Source of the DNA: FW021-bin31 sp964422465
Lineage (GTDB): Bacteria > Bacteroidota > Bacteroidia > Chitinophagales > Chitinophagaceae
Direction of reading: 5' to 3'
Length of the DNA stretch: 12,762 nt
NCBI GenBank assembly: GCA_964422465.1
Contig: CAYRBD010000092.1
Span: 1 to 12,762, forward strand
The notes under the pieces were generated by a model. That model searched no databases and had not been told where the DNA came from. It saw only the letters and a program-made list of their open reading frames with translations. The stretch's first letter is position 1. Each line of letters starts with the position of its first letter. The position numbers and the translations under genes are program-made. Positions 6,466 through 12,762 of the stretch are shown one piece after another.

Positions 6466-8694
6466 ATGAGTGATCAGCCCAGAATTGTTTACACGAAAAC
6501 CGATGAAGCGCCTTATTTAGCCACCCATTCTCTTCTGCCTATGATTGAGGCCGTCACAAGATCTGCGAATATTGAATTTGAGACAAAAGATATATCCCTG
6601 GCAGCGCGGGTTTTAGCTGTTTTCCCCGAGGTATTGACTGAAGATCAGCGGGTTCCGGATGCATTGAGTGAATTAGGGGAATTGGTGCAGCGGCCGGATG
6701 CTAATGTGATAAAGCTACCCAATATCAGCGCTTCTGTTCCACAATTAAAACGTGCTATTGCGGAATTACAAAAGAAAGGCTATAAATTACCCGATTATCC
6801 GGATGAACCCCAAACGAAAGAAGAAAAAGAGATTAAGAAGAAATATGATTCCGTAAAAGGAAGTGCGGTGAATCCGGTGATTCGCCAGGGAAATTCTGAC
6901 CGCCGGGCCCCCAAAGCGGTAAAGAATTTTGCACAAAAGCATCCATACAAGGTGAAAGAATGGGCGGCGGATTCCAAGACTGCCGTGGCTACCATGGAAG
7001 CAGGTGATTTCCGTCATAATGAAAAATCAGTGACGGTAGCTAAGGCCGGACCAATAAATATCCGGTTTATTGGAAATAATGGGGAGCGTAAATTACTTCG
7101 TGAAAATCTGGAATTAACAGATGGGGAAGTGATTGACGCCTCTGTATTCAGTAAAAAAGCCCTGATCCGGTTTTTAGATGAACAAATTGCCAAAGCCAAA
7201 GAATCGGGTGTTTTGTTTTCTGTACACCTGAAAGCCACCATGATGAAAGTGTCTGATCCCATTATTTTCGGGCATGTAGTCAAAAGATTTTTTAAAGATG
7301 TTTTTGAAAAATATGGGGAAGACTTAAAAGCATGTGGTGCGGATCCCAATAGTGGATTAGGTGCTGTTTTAACTGCTGTTAATGCCTTGCCGAAGGAGAA
7401 ATCCAATGCCATTCAGGAAGCCATTCAGCATAATTTAAATAATAATGCAGCCCTGGCTATGGTAGATTCTGATCACGGAATTACCAATCTGCATGTGCCG
7501 AGTGATGTCATTATTGATGCTTCTATGCCGGCCATGATTCGCAATGGCGGCCAGATGTGGAATAAAGCGGGAAATACACAAGATACTTTAGCTGTTATAC
7601 CAGAAAGCAGCTATGCGGGCCTGTACGATGCTGCGGTTAAATTCTGTCAGAAAAACGGCGCTTTTGACCCTGCGACCATGGGTACGGTTCCTAATGTAGG
7701 GCTGATGGCAGACAAGGCGGAAGAATATGGTTCTCATGACAAGACCTTTGAAATGACTTCGGATGGGAAAGTAGAAGTGGTTGCTGTAAGTTCAGGTGAT
7801 GTTCTGATGAGTCATGAAGTGGAAGAAGGAGATTTGTGGCGGATGTGTCAGACCAAAGATGCGCCGGTCCAAAACTGGGTGCAGTTAGCGGTTAGTCGGG
7901 CGACGGAGACCGGATGGCCAGCTATCTTCTGGCTGGATGAAAACCGCGCTCATGATGCAGAATTAATTAAAAAGGTCCATCAATATCTTAAGACTGAAAA
8001 AACAGAAGGGCTTGATCTCAAAATAATGAGTCCGGAAGCGGCTACCGAATATACCCTGAAACGGGTGAAGGAAGGGAAAAATACAATCTCTGTTACGGGA
8101 AATGTGTTAAGAGATTACCTGACAGATTTGTTCCCCATTTTAGAATTAGGTACCAGTGCAAAAATGTTGTCTATTGTGCCTTTATTGAATGGAGGGGGCT
8201 TGTTTGAAACCGGAGCCGGGGGGTCTGCTCCAAAGCATGTCCAGCAGTTTATTAAAGAAAACCATTTGCGTTGGGATTCCCTTGGCGAGTTTCTGGCCCT
8301 TTCGGTTTCTTTAGATCATTTTGGAAAAAAGTATGGCAATCAGAAGGCTATTGTGCTTTCTAAAGCATTGGATGAAGCTACGGATAAGTTCCTCGGCAAC
8401 CGAAAATCACCCTCCAGAAAGGTGAATGAGCTGGATAACCGTGGGAGCCATTTTTATCTGATATGGTATTGGGCAGAAGCTCTGGCCAACCAGAATGAGA
8501 ATGAAGATTTGAAAAAGCAATTTGAACCCATTGCAAAAGTGTTGGAAGACAATGAAGACAAAATTGTAGAAGAATTAAACAGGGTTCAGGGAGAGTCGGT
8601 TAATTTAGACGGCTATTACCTGCCTGATGAAAAAATAGTTTCTGACAAAATGAGGCCGAGTGAAACCCTGAATAAGATTATTGCTGCAATATAA
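6466..8694 (+). CDS. icd: Monomeric NADP-dependent isocitrate dehydrogenase
   Basis: Catalyses oxidative decarboxylation of isocitrate to 2-oxoglutarate with NADP+ in the TCA cycle (EC 1.1.1.42). At 742 residues it is the large monomeric type (IDH-II), unrelated in length to the roughly 400-residue homodimeric enzymes. Signature stretches are NSDRRAP (143-149), LKATMMKVSDPIIFGH (255-270), DSDHGITNLHVPSD (334-347) and GNVLRDYLTDLFP (545-557). Residues matching the isocitrate/metal site known from the Azotobacter vinelandii enzyme are in place: Ser133, Asn136, Lys256, Asp351, Tyr421, Arg549, Asp550 and Asp554, as are the coenzyme-site residues His591, Arg602 and Arg651. The protein appears complete and functional. 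The start ATG at 6466 has no clear Shine-Dalgarno sequence, as is usual in this phylum. It is a single-gene unit with its own promoter. Confidence 0.97.
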   Translation: MSDQPRIVYTKTDEAPYLATHSLLPMIEAVTRSANIEFETKDISLAARVLAVFPEVLTEDQRVPDALSELGELVQRPDANVIKLPNISASVPQLKRAIAELQKKGYKLPDYPDEPQTKEEKEIKKKYDSVKGSAVNPVIRQGNSDRRAPKAVKNFAQKHPYKVKEWAADSKTAVATMEAGDFRHNEKSVTVAKAGPINIRFIGNNGERKLLRENLELTDGEVIDASVFSKKALIRFLDEQIAKAKESGVLFSVHLKATMMKVSDPIIFGHVVKRFFKDVFEKYGEDLKACGADPNSGLGAVLTAVNALPKEKSNAIQEAIQHNLNNNAALAMVDSDHGITNLHVPSDVIIDASMPAMIRNGGQMWNKAGNTQDTLAVIPESSYAGLYDAAVKFCQKNGAFDPATMGTVPNVGLMADKAEEYGSHDKTFEMTSDGKVEVVAVSSGDVLMSHEVEEGDLWRMCQTKDAPVQNWVQLAVSRATETGWPAIFWLDENRAHDAELIKKVHQYLKTEKTEGLDLKIMSPEAATEYTLKRVKEGKNTISVTGNVLRDYLTDLFPILELGTSAKMLSIVPLLNGGGLFETGAGGSAPKHVQQFIKENHLRWDSLGEFLALSVSLDHFGKKYGNQKAIVLSKALDEATDKFLGNRKSPSRKVNELDNRGSHFYLIWYWAEALANQNENEDLKKQFEPIAKVLEDNEDKIVEELNRVQGESVNLDGYYLPDEKIVSDKMRPSETLNKIIAAI

Positions 8695-8700
8695 TCTGTA

Positions 8701-8823
8701 TTAGCTTTTTTTATCCCCTTTATTATCTTTGGGTGGTTTCAGTACAAGGTAAAATATCCGGACAGTGATGATGGTGATAATTCCTTGTACCAGTACCATT
8801 GTTATAATTGCCGAAGTACTCAT
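8701..8823 (-). CDS. metS: MetS-type small subunit of NSS transporter
   Basis: A 40-residue protein, begins MSTSAIITMVLVQGIITIIT and ends with a polar Lys-rich tail (PPKDNKGDKKS). It has one transmembrane helix (about residues 5-29) and a positive C-terminus. It starts 11 bp after the stop of the sodium:neurotransmitter-symporter-family gene, on the same strand. That size, topology, start and position match the small subunit of methionine/alanine NSS importers, described as MetS beside MetP in Corynebacterium glutamicum, where both are needed for uptake. It ends 6 bp from the end of the convergent icd gene. The assignment rests on these features rather than on a sequence search. It is easily missed because of its length. 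Confidence 0.78.
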   Translation of the reverse strand: MSTSAIITMVLVQGIITIITVRIFYLVLKPPKDNKGDKKS

Positions 8824-8834
8824 TTTTATATTAT

Positions 8835-10502
8835 TTAGTTCCTTTCACTTTTAAGCCTTTTATTCGCAAGATGTACCAAATATCCGATAAAGACAAAAGT
8901 TATAATAAGAATTATTCTTGATATTTTGGAATAGAACATTTTATCCTTTAATAATTTTAGTTCGCTCCTGTCGGTAGTCACTGCGATCTGGTGATGCAAG
9001 TCGGAATACATCAACTTACTGATGATTGATCCGGAATCAAAATCCCAGGATTGTCCATGAAACAATCCATTGATGTAGCCGGTCCAGTCGTTGTTTTCAG
9101 GAGTAAAAACGGCGCCGAGGAATACGATGATAATGAGTGTCGGTGTAACGTATCTTAACAAGAACTTAAAGACCGTTGGTACTTTTATATCCGCTCCTTC
9201 CTTAATCTCTTTCCAGCCTTTATCCACTCCATATATCCATGAGAAAATGATGGTTTCAAACATAGCCAATACCACCAGGCTTACGGTTCCCACCCAAAAG
9301 TCAAACTCATCCAAAACGCCATATTCATAAAATACAACTGCCGGCAAACCGAGCAGTAAGGCTACAAGCCCCAGGCTCCAGGCAGATTTGCTTCGAGACC
9401 AGTTAAACTTACTTTCAAAGAATCCCATCCAGGGGGTCCCCATTGCCAGCGAGGAGGTGATGCCGGCAAAAAATAACAACCCAAACCACAGTACCCCTGC
9501 TATGGGGCCTAGAATACCTCCCAACTGATTAAACAAGTAAGGCATTGTTTGAAAAGCCATCCCAAAGTTGGCATTTTCTTTAACCCAATCCAGACCCAGG
9601 TATCCGGAGGCAATAGGAATGAGTATTAAACTCCCGATTACGATTTCAACAAATTCATTGGTAAACCCGGATGCCATGGCGTTCAGGGCAATGTCGTCCT
9701 TGGCTTTTATGTAAGAGGCGTAGCTTTGAATAAAGCCCCAGCCCAAACCAAGGGTAAAGAAAATTTGCCCTGCTGCGGCAAGCCAGACCTTGGGATTTAA
9801 GAGGGAATCAAACTCTACCTCCCACAGAAAATTTAATCCGGCCCAGGCATTGGCATCGGGTACCACGTCATTTGCGGCGCTGGTACCCAGTGTTAGCCCT
9901 CTCACTGCCAGGATAGCCCCGAAAATTAATAACAGAGGCATACCTATCTTAGCTACTTTTTCAATTCCACTCAATCCTTTGGAGAGAATATAAACATTAA
10001 GAAATAAGGTAATCAGGAAAATAATGAGAGAGAAGGAAGACACGCTGGCAGAGCCACTCAAAAAATTTGTATATTCTGTAAAATAATGAGCCACCTGCAA
10101 TTGGTCTGCACCCTTAAAGGTACCCATTAACGTTTGAATGATATAACCTAAAGACCAGGATTCAATATAACTATAATAGGCGATCACCACCATGTTGGTG
10201 AAAATCCCAAAAATACCCGTAAATTTCCATATCCATCCCTTTGTCATCTCATCGAACATAAAGGGAGTGCTGTGATGGCCGGATCTTCCGCCGAGCCTTC
10301 CCACAGCCCATTCCACCCAAAGCAGGGGAATGCCCATGACAAAAAAACAGACTAAATAAGGAATTAAAAAAGCACCGCCACCATTATCAATAGCCTGAAT
10401 AGGAAACCTTAAGAAGTTGGCCAGGCCAACGGCGCTTCCTGCCATTGCTAATATTAAACCTAATCGACTTCCCCATGCCTGATTGCTTTTTGTAGAATGC
10501 AT
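8835..10502 (-). CDS. NSS-family Na+-coupled amino acid transporter
   Basis: Inner-membrane secondary transporter of 555 residues with about 12 hydrophobic helices. TM1 carries the family hallmark GSAVGLANFLRFP (22-34) followed by NGGGAFLIPYL (40-50). Residues matching sodium ligands of LeuT are present: Asn29 in TM1, Thr250 in FFTLGLGWG, Asn282 in FTNEFVE, and Ala346, Thr349 and Ser350 in FAGITSS. Gly26 takes the place of the Asp found in monoamine transporters, pointing to an amino-acid substrate whose own carboxylate helps hold sodium. With the small subunit encoded next to it, a methionine/alanine-type importer is the best guess, but the substrate is not proven by sequence. Between the last two helices is a polar loop of about 60 residues (about 467-526) before the final helix. 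The first ATG is used; no clear promoter was found upstream. Confidence 0.93.
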   Translation of the reverse strand: MHSTKSNQAWGSRLGLILAMAGSAVGLANFLRFPIQAIDNGGGAFLIPYLVCFFVMGIPLLWVEWAVGRLGGRSGHHSTPFMFDEMTKGWIWKFTGIFGIFTNMVVIAYYSYIESWSLGYIIQTLMGTFKGADQLQVAHYFTEYTNFLSGSASVSSFSLIIFLITLFLNVYILSKGLSGIEKVAKIGMPLLLIFGAILAVRGLTLGTSAANDVVPDANAWAGLNFLWEVEFDSLLNPKVWLAAAGQIFFTLGLGWGFIQSYASYIKAKDDIALNAMASGFTNEFVEIVIGSLILIPIASGYLGLDWVKENANFGMAFQTMPYLFNQLGGILGPIAGVLWFGLLFFAGITSSLAMGTPWMGFFESKFNWSRSKSAWSLGLVALLLGLPAVVFYEYGVLDEFDFWVGTVSLVVLAMFETIIFSWIYGVDKGWKEIKEGADIKVPTVFKFLLRYVTPTLIIIVFLGAVFTPENNDWTGYINGLFHGQSWDFDSGSIISKLMYSDLHHQIAVTTDRSELKLLKDKMFYSKISRIILIITFVFIGYLVHLANKRLKSERN

Positions 10503-10650
10503 AAAACAGTAAAAACTTAGATTTTGACAGGTTTACCCTTTTGAATAAATGAAAGCACTGTCGAAAAGGTCGCAATTAAAAGAAAAAAAACAGCAATCTG
10601 AAATTTGAAATGGGATTGATCAGGATGTTTTTAACAGGCAATAAGAGAAG

Positions 10651-10669
10651 TGCCCTTTGAGACAGGGCA
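10651..10669. repeat. Small hairpin in divergent spacer
   Basis: TGCCCT and AGGGCA pair perfectly around a seven-base loop. It lies in the 231-bp spacer between the transporter (minus) and the aminopeptidase (plus), about 65 bp ahead of the latter. No run of T follows on either strand, so it is not a typical terminator. It may be a regulator site or chance. A partial -7-like TAATTTG at 10708-10714 is the only promoter hint for the aminopeptidase. Confidence 0.3.
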
Positions 10670-10733
10670 TAATGACGGGTATTCATAAAAAAGTGCTTTG
10701 TTTTATTTAATTTGCAGATTCTAAATACAACTC

Positions 10734-12119
10734 ATGTTTTCAAAAGAGACTTATCAGAAGAGAAGAGAGAAATTAAAGACTGCGGTTAACAATGGCCTGT
10801 TATTGTTCCTTGGGAATGTTGAAAATCCGATGAATTTTGCAGATAATCCTTATCCTTTTAGGCAGGATAGCAGTTTTCTGTATTATTTTGGCATTCAGGA
10901 ACCTAAGCTGGCTGCTGTTATTGACCGGGATGAGGATAGAACAATCTTGTTTGGAGATGAATTGAGTATAGACGAAATTATTTGGATGGGCAGCCAGGAA
11001 AGTATTCGGGCTAAGGCTGAAAAGACAGGTATTCCCGAAACACAAGCTTCCCGGAAGCTGTTTGAGTATGTTCAAGAGGCTCGAAATAAAGGCCGGAAAA
11101 TCCATTTTTTGCCCCCCTATCAACCGGCGAATAAAATAGCATTGAGCCATTTGCTGGGAATTAAAATTGAAGACCTGAAACCTTCGGTACCTTTGATCAG
11201 AGCCATAGCTACACAAAGGTCGGTAAAGGAAAAACAGGAGATTGCCGAAATAGAAAAGGCGGTGAAGGTTTCTAATGAAATGCATCGGTTGGCCATGCGT
11301 CTGGCCAAAGCGGGTATGAAGGAATACGAATTAGTGAGCGCTATTCAAAAACTGGCTGCTGACCAGGAATGTACCTTTTCTTATCCCCCTATTATGACCA
11401 TCAACGGGGGTATTTTACATAATCATTATAAAGGCAATACTTTAAAATCCGGGGATCTGGTATTAAATGATTCAGGCGTGGAAACTGCTATGTGCTATGC
11501 TGGTGACCTGACCCGAACCTTTCCGGTAGATAATAAGTTTACACCCAGGCAACGTGAGATGTATGAAATTGTTTTACGCGCCTTTGAGGAAGGACAGGCT
11601 ATCCTGAAGCCGGGGTTGAATTTTAAGGAGGTACAACGAAAGGCGGCGGAAATCCTGGTGGAAGGTTTTATTGGTCTTGGTTTAATGAAAGGGGATGCAA
11701 AAGAGGCCGTCCGGCATAATGCCCATACTTTATTTTTTCAGTGTGGAGTAGGGCATTTGATGGGAATGGACGTTCATGATATGGAAGATTTGGGAGAGCA
11801 ATATGTGGGTTATACAGCGGACGATCCGAAGGATCAGGAAACTTTTGGCTGGAAATCTTTGAGATTGGGTAAAGCCTTAAAAAAAGATTATATAGTTACG
11901 GTAGAGCCCGGTTTTTATGCTATTCCTCAATTGATTGACCGATGGCAGCAGGAAAACAAACTGGCAGATTTTATCAATTATGATAAAGTAAATACATATC
12001 GCGATTTTGGTGGAATTCGTATTGAGGATGATTTCTTAATTACGGAAGAGGGTTATCGCTTACTTGGCGATGGATTATTGAAGACGGTGGAAGATATTGA
12101 AGACCTCCGATCAGCATAA
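10734..12119 (+). CDS. pepP: Xaa-Pro aminopeptidase (aminopeptidase P, M24B)
   Basis: Cytoplasmic dinuclear metallopeptidase of 461 residues that removes an N-terminal residue preceding proline (EC 3.4.11.9). The N-terminal domain (about 1-160) is of the AMP_N type, with RQDSSFLYYFGIQEP near 43-57. The C-terminal pita-bread domain (about 170-450) holds all five metal ligands: Asp246 in LNDSGVE, Asp258 in GDLTRTFP, His341 in GVGHLMGMDVHD, Glu391 in TVEPGFY and Glu431 in GGIRIEDDFLIT. The catalytic-site histidines His231 and His348 are also present. It has no signal peptide, so it acts inside the cell, probably in peptide turnover. It is slightly longer than E. coli PepP. It diverges from the amino-acid transporter operon. 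The first ATG at 10734 fits the family N-terminus. Confidence 0.94.
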   Translation: MFSKETYQKRREKLKTAVNNGLLLFLGNVENPMNFADNPYPFRQDSSFLYYFGIQEPKLAAVIDRDEDRTILFGDELSIDEIIWMGSQESIRAKAEKTGIPETQASRKLFEYVQEARNKGRKIHFLPPYQPANKIALSHLLGIKIEDLKPSVPLIRAIATQRSVKEKQEIAEIEKAVKVSNEMHRLAMRLAKAGMKEYELVSAIQKLAADQECTFSYPPIMTINGGILHNHYKGNTLKSGDLVLNDSGVETAMCYAGDLTRTFPVDNKFTPRQREMYEIVLRAFEEGQAILKPGLNFKEVQRKAAEILVEGFIGLGLMKGDAKEAVRHNAHTLFFQCGVGHLMGMDVHDMEDLGEQYVGYTADDPKDQETFGWKSLRLGKALKKDYIVTVEPGFYAIPQLIDRWQQENKLADFINYDKVNTYRDFGGIRIEDDFLITEEGYRLLGDGLLKTVEDIEDLRSA

Positions 12120-12177
12120 AATAAGAATAACACCATAATAATTTTACAGGAAGATGATATTTCGTAGCCGTGGCATA

Positions 12178-12270
12178 TCACTCCGAATGCCTTTTATAGC
12201 GTTCTTTTAAGTTAACCGTACATCCTACATAATATTTCCTGTTGCTCATTTCACGGATGTAAACATAGTG
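12178..12270 (-). pseudogene. Degenerate GIY-YIG endonuclease fragment
   Basis: Translated on the minus strand these bases give a 30-residue piece that starts HYVYIREMSNRKYYVGCTVN and continues LKERYKRHSE, then TGA. It matches the start of a small GIY-YIG domain: the YVYI strand (for GIY), KYYVG (for YIG) and the conserved Arg in the following helix (LKERYKRH). A TAG stop sits directly before the first codon, right after an ATG, and the TGA cuts off the remaining 50 or so residues that hold the catalytic Glu. It cannot make an active nuclease and is best seen as a remnant. Confidence 0.7.
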
Positions 12271-12302
12271 CTACATGAGGCTAAGCTACGAAAATCTTGA
12301 AA

Positions 12303-12373
12303 AGCCCGCCTTCGCTTTGCAGTAGCCATAGCTTTAGCGAAAGCTACAGGGTTTCGGCGGGCGAAGGCGGGCT
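12303..12373. repeat. GC-rich nested inverted repeat
   Basis: Outer arms AGCCCGCCTTCGC (12303-12315) and GCGAAGGCGGGCT (12361-12373) are perfect 13-base inverted repeats. Inside is a second hairpin, TAGCTTT-AGCG-AAAGCTA (12329-12346). The right side also carries GGCGGGC twice (12356-12362 and 12366-12372), so the left arm could pair with either copy. The strong contrast with the AT-rich surroundings suggests an inserted REP-like unit. It could also act as a transcription stop for pepP, although no T-run follows. Confidence 0.75.
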
Positions 12374-12441
12374 GGAAGGGACTCCAGTCGAACACCTTAT
12401 ACCCTTTTTGGTCTTTTTGGAAAGCTTGAAAATAACGTAAT

Positions 12442-12488
12442 GTTGTTTATTTAAAATTAATCACCTAATTTTGATGATAATAAACAAC
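12442..12488 (+). promoter_or_regulatory. Promoter within nested operator of XRE gene
   Basis: Two nested perfect inverted repeats precede the XRE gene: outer GTTGTTTATT (12442-12451) with AATAAACAAC (12479-12488), and inner AAAATTA (12453-12459) with TAATTTT (12466-12472). A Bacteroidota-type promoter lies inside them: TTG at 12443-12445, a 20-nt spacer, and an exact TAnnTTTG match, TAATTTTG, at 12466-12473. The outer arms cover the -33 element and the predicted start of transcription near 12480. This layout fits autorepression by the encoded DNA-binding protein. Confidence 0.6.
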
Positions 12489-12491
12489 GTC

Positions 12492-12762
12492 ATGGCAAAA
12501 TCAAAGAAACAAATTCTCCTTCCAAAGTTTCAGAAAATATTGGAACAAATGGGAGAAAATATCAAATTAGCTCGGAAACGCCGGAATCTGAAAACCGTAC
12601 AAGTATCTGAAAGGGCGGGTATTGACCGTACTACACTTTACTATATTGAGAAGGGAAGTCCAAGTGTTTCCCTGGGAGCTTATTTTAATGTACTCAGGGT
12701 ATTGGGGTTACAGGATGATTTTCTGAAACTGGCAGCAGATGATGAATTCGGGAGGAAGTTAC
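12492..12762 (+). CDS. XRE-family HTH regulator, HipB-like, 3' truncated by window
   Basis: Ninety codons are visible and the frame is open at the window edge. After a basic N-terminal extension (MAKSKKQILLPKFQKILEQM), residues about 20-80 form an XRE/Cro-type helix-turn-helix: GENIKLARKRRNLKTVQVSE, RAGIDRTTLYYIEKGSPSVSL, and a fourth helix in GAYFNVLRVLGLQDDFLKLA. The tail, AADDEFGRKL, resembles that of small XRE proteins encoded directly before HipA-type kinases, where they act as antitoxin and repressor. I therefore infer a HipB-like role, with a HipA-like gene expected just beyond the right edge. The start at 12492 is chosen because it is the first ATG after the promoter and leaves a leader of about 12 nt. 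Function as a DNA-binding regulator is secure; the toxin-antitoxin role is inference. Confidence 0.85.
   Translation, partial: MAKSKKQILLPKFQKILEQMGENIKLARKRRNLKTVQVSERAGIDRTTLYYIEKGSPSVSLGAYFNVLRVLGLQDDFLKLAADDEFGRKL

Larger units (their letters stand above)
12160..12420 (-). repeat. Composite repeat: GIY-YIG fragment plus stem-loop
   Basis: The gap between pepP and the XRE gene is filled by what looks like a mosaic repeat. Read on the minus strand it has: two direct copies of CCAAAAAG (12404-12411 and 12413-12420); a segment ending GTTCGACTGGAGTCC; a GC-rich nested inverted repeat (12303-12373); and a degenerate GIY-YIG domain fragment. The fragment is bracketed by 9-base inverted repeats, TTTCGTAGC (12160-12168) and GCTACGAAA (12285-12293). 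Similar units joining GIY-YIG fragments and GC-rich palindromes are, as I recall, scattered in intergenic regions of Bacteroidota and candidate-phyla genomes; a genome search would be needed to confirm the exact borders. Confidence 0.5.

Noticed and set aside
7014..7412. A 132-codon open frame on the minus strand inside icd
   Set aside because: It is antisense to a complete, well-conserved enzyme and its translation shows no domain or signal peptide; it is a by-product of codon bias.
10512..10519. -7-like element (TAAGTTTT on the minus strand) for the transporter
   Set aside because: It has no TTG at the right distance and would leave almost no leader before the start codon.
10800..11285. 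A 161-codon open frame on the minus strand inside pepP
   Set aside because: It lies opposite conserved aminopeptidase sequence and the translation looks like an antisense shadow with no recognisable motif.
12376..12398. tRNA-like TTCGA segment (GTTCGACTGGAGTCC on the minus strand)
   Set aside because: It recalls a T-arm, but no acceptor, D or anticodon arms can be folded around it; it belongs to the composite repeat.
12404..12420. Possible CRISPR or tandem array
   Set aside because: There are only two 8-base copies with one base between them; no spacers and no cas genes.

Overview
The window looks like a chromosomal segment from a member of the Bacteroidota. The lines of evidence are: low-to-moderate GC content; genes preceded by A/T-rich leaders with little Shine-Dalgarno signal; several matches to the Bacteroidota-type promoter (TTG near -33, TAnnTTTG near -7); a lipoprotein with a beta-propeller; and a TPR/HisKA_3 sensor kinase paired with a NarL-type regulator. 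Genus is not determined; Chitinophaga/Sphingobacteria-like lineages are a reasonable guess.

Layout. Positions 165-3355 hold three minus-strand genes for exported proteins: a PD40-type beta-propeller lipoprotein with its own promoter and an 18-bp palindrome over that promoter, and an overlapping pair of secreted proteins of unknown function. A 363-bp spacer separates these from a plus-strand two-component operon (3719-6374): a TPR sensor histidine kinase overlapping its LuxR/NarL-type response regulator. Next, with its own promoter, is a complete monomeric NADP-dependent isocitrate dehydrogenase (6466-8694). Converging on it with only 6 bp between is a minus-strand operon of an NSS-family Na+-coupled transporter (8835-10502) and a 40-residue one-helix protein (8701-8823) that I recognise as the MetS-type small subunit. 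Divergent from the transporter is an M24 aminopeptidase P (10734-12119). Transporter, small subunit and proline-specific peptidase would together fit amino-acid and peptide use, but no shared regulation is visible.

The right end is accessory in character. A composite repeat at about 12160-12420 contains a degenerate GIY-YIG nuclease fragment with stops, a GC-rich nested inverted repeat and short direct repeats. Immediately after it is the start of an XRE-family repressor gene (12492, runs off the window). Its promoter is buried in two nested perfect inverted repeats, as expected for an autoregulated antitoxin-type repressor such as a HipB-like protein; the partner would lie outside the window.

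No clearly new system is demonstrated. The best leads are the overlapping secreted pair of unknown function, the overlooked transporter small subunit, the GIY-YIG/stem-loop composite repeat, and the two palindromes sitting on promoters.
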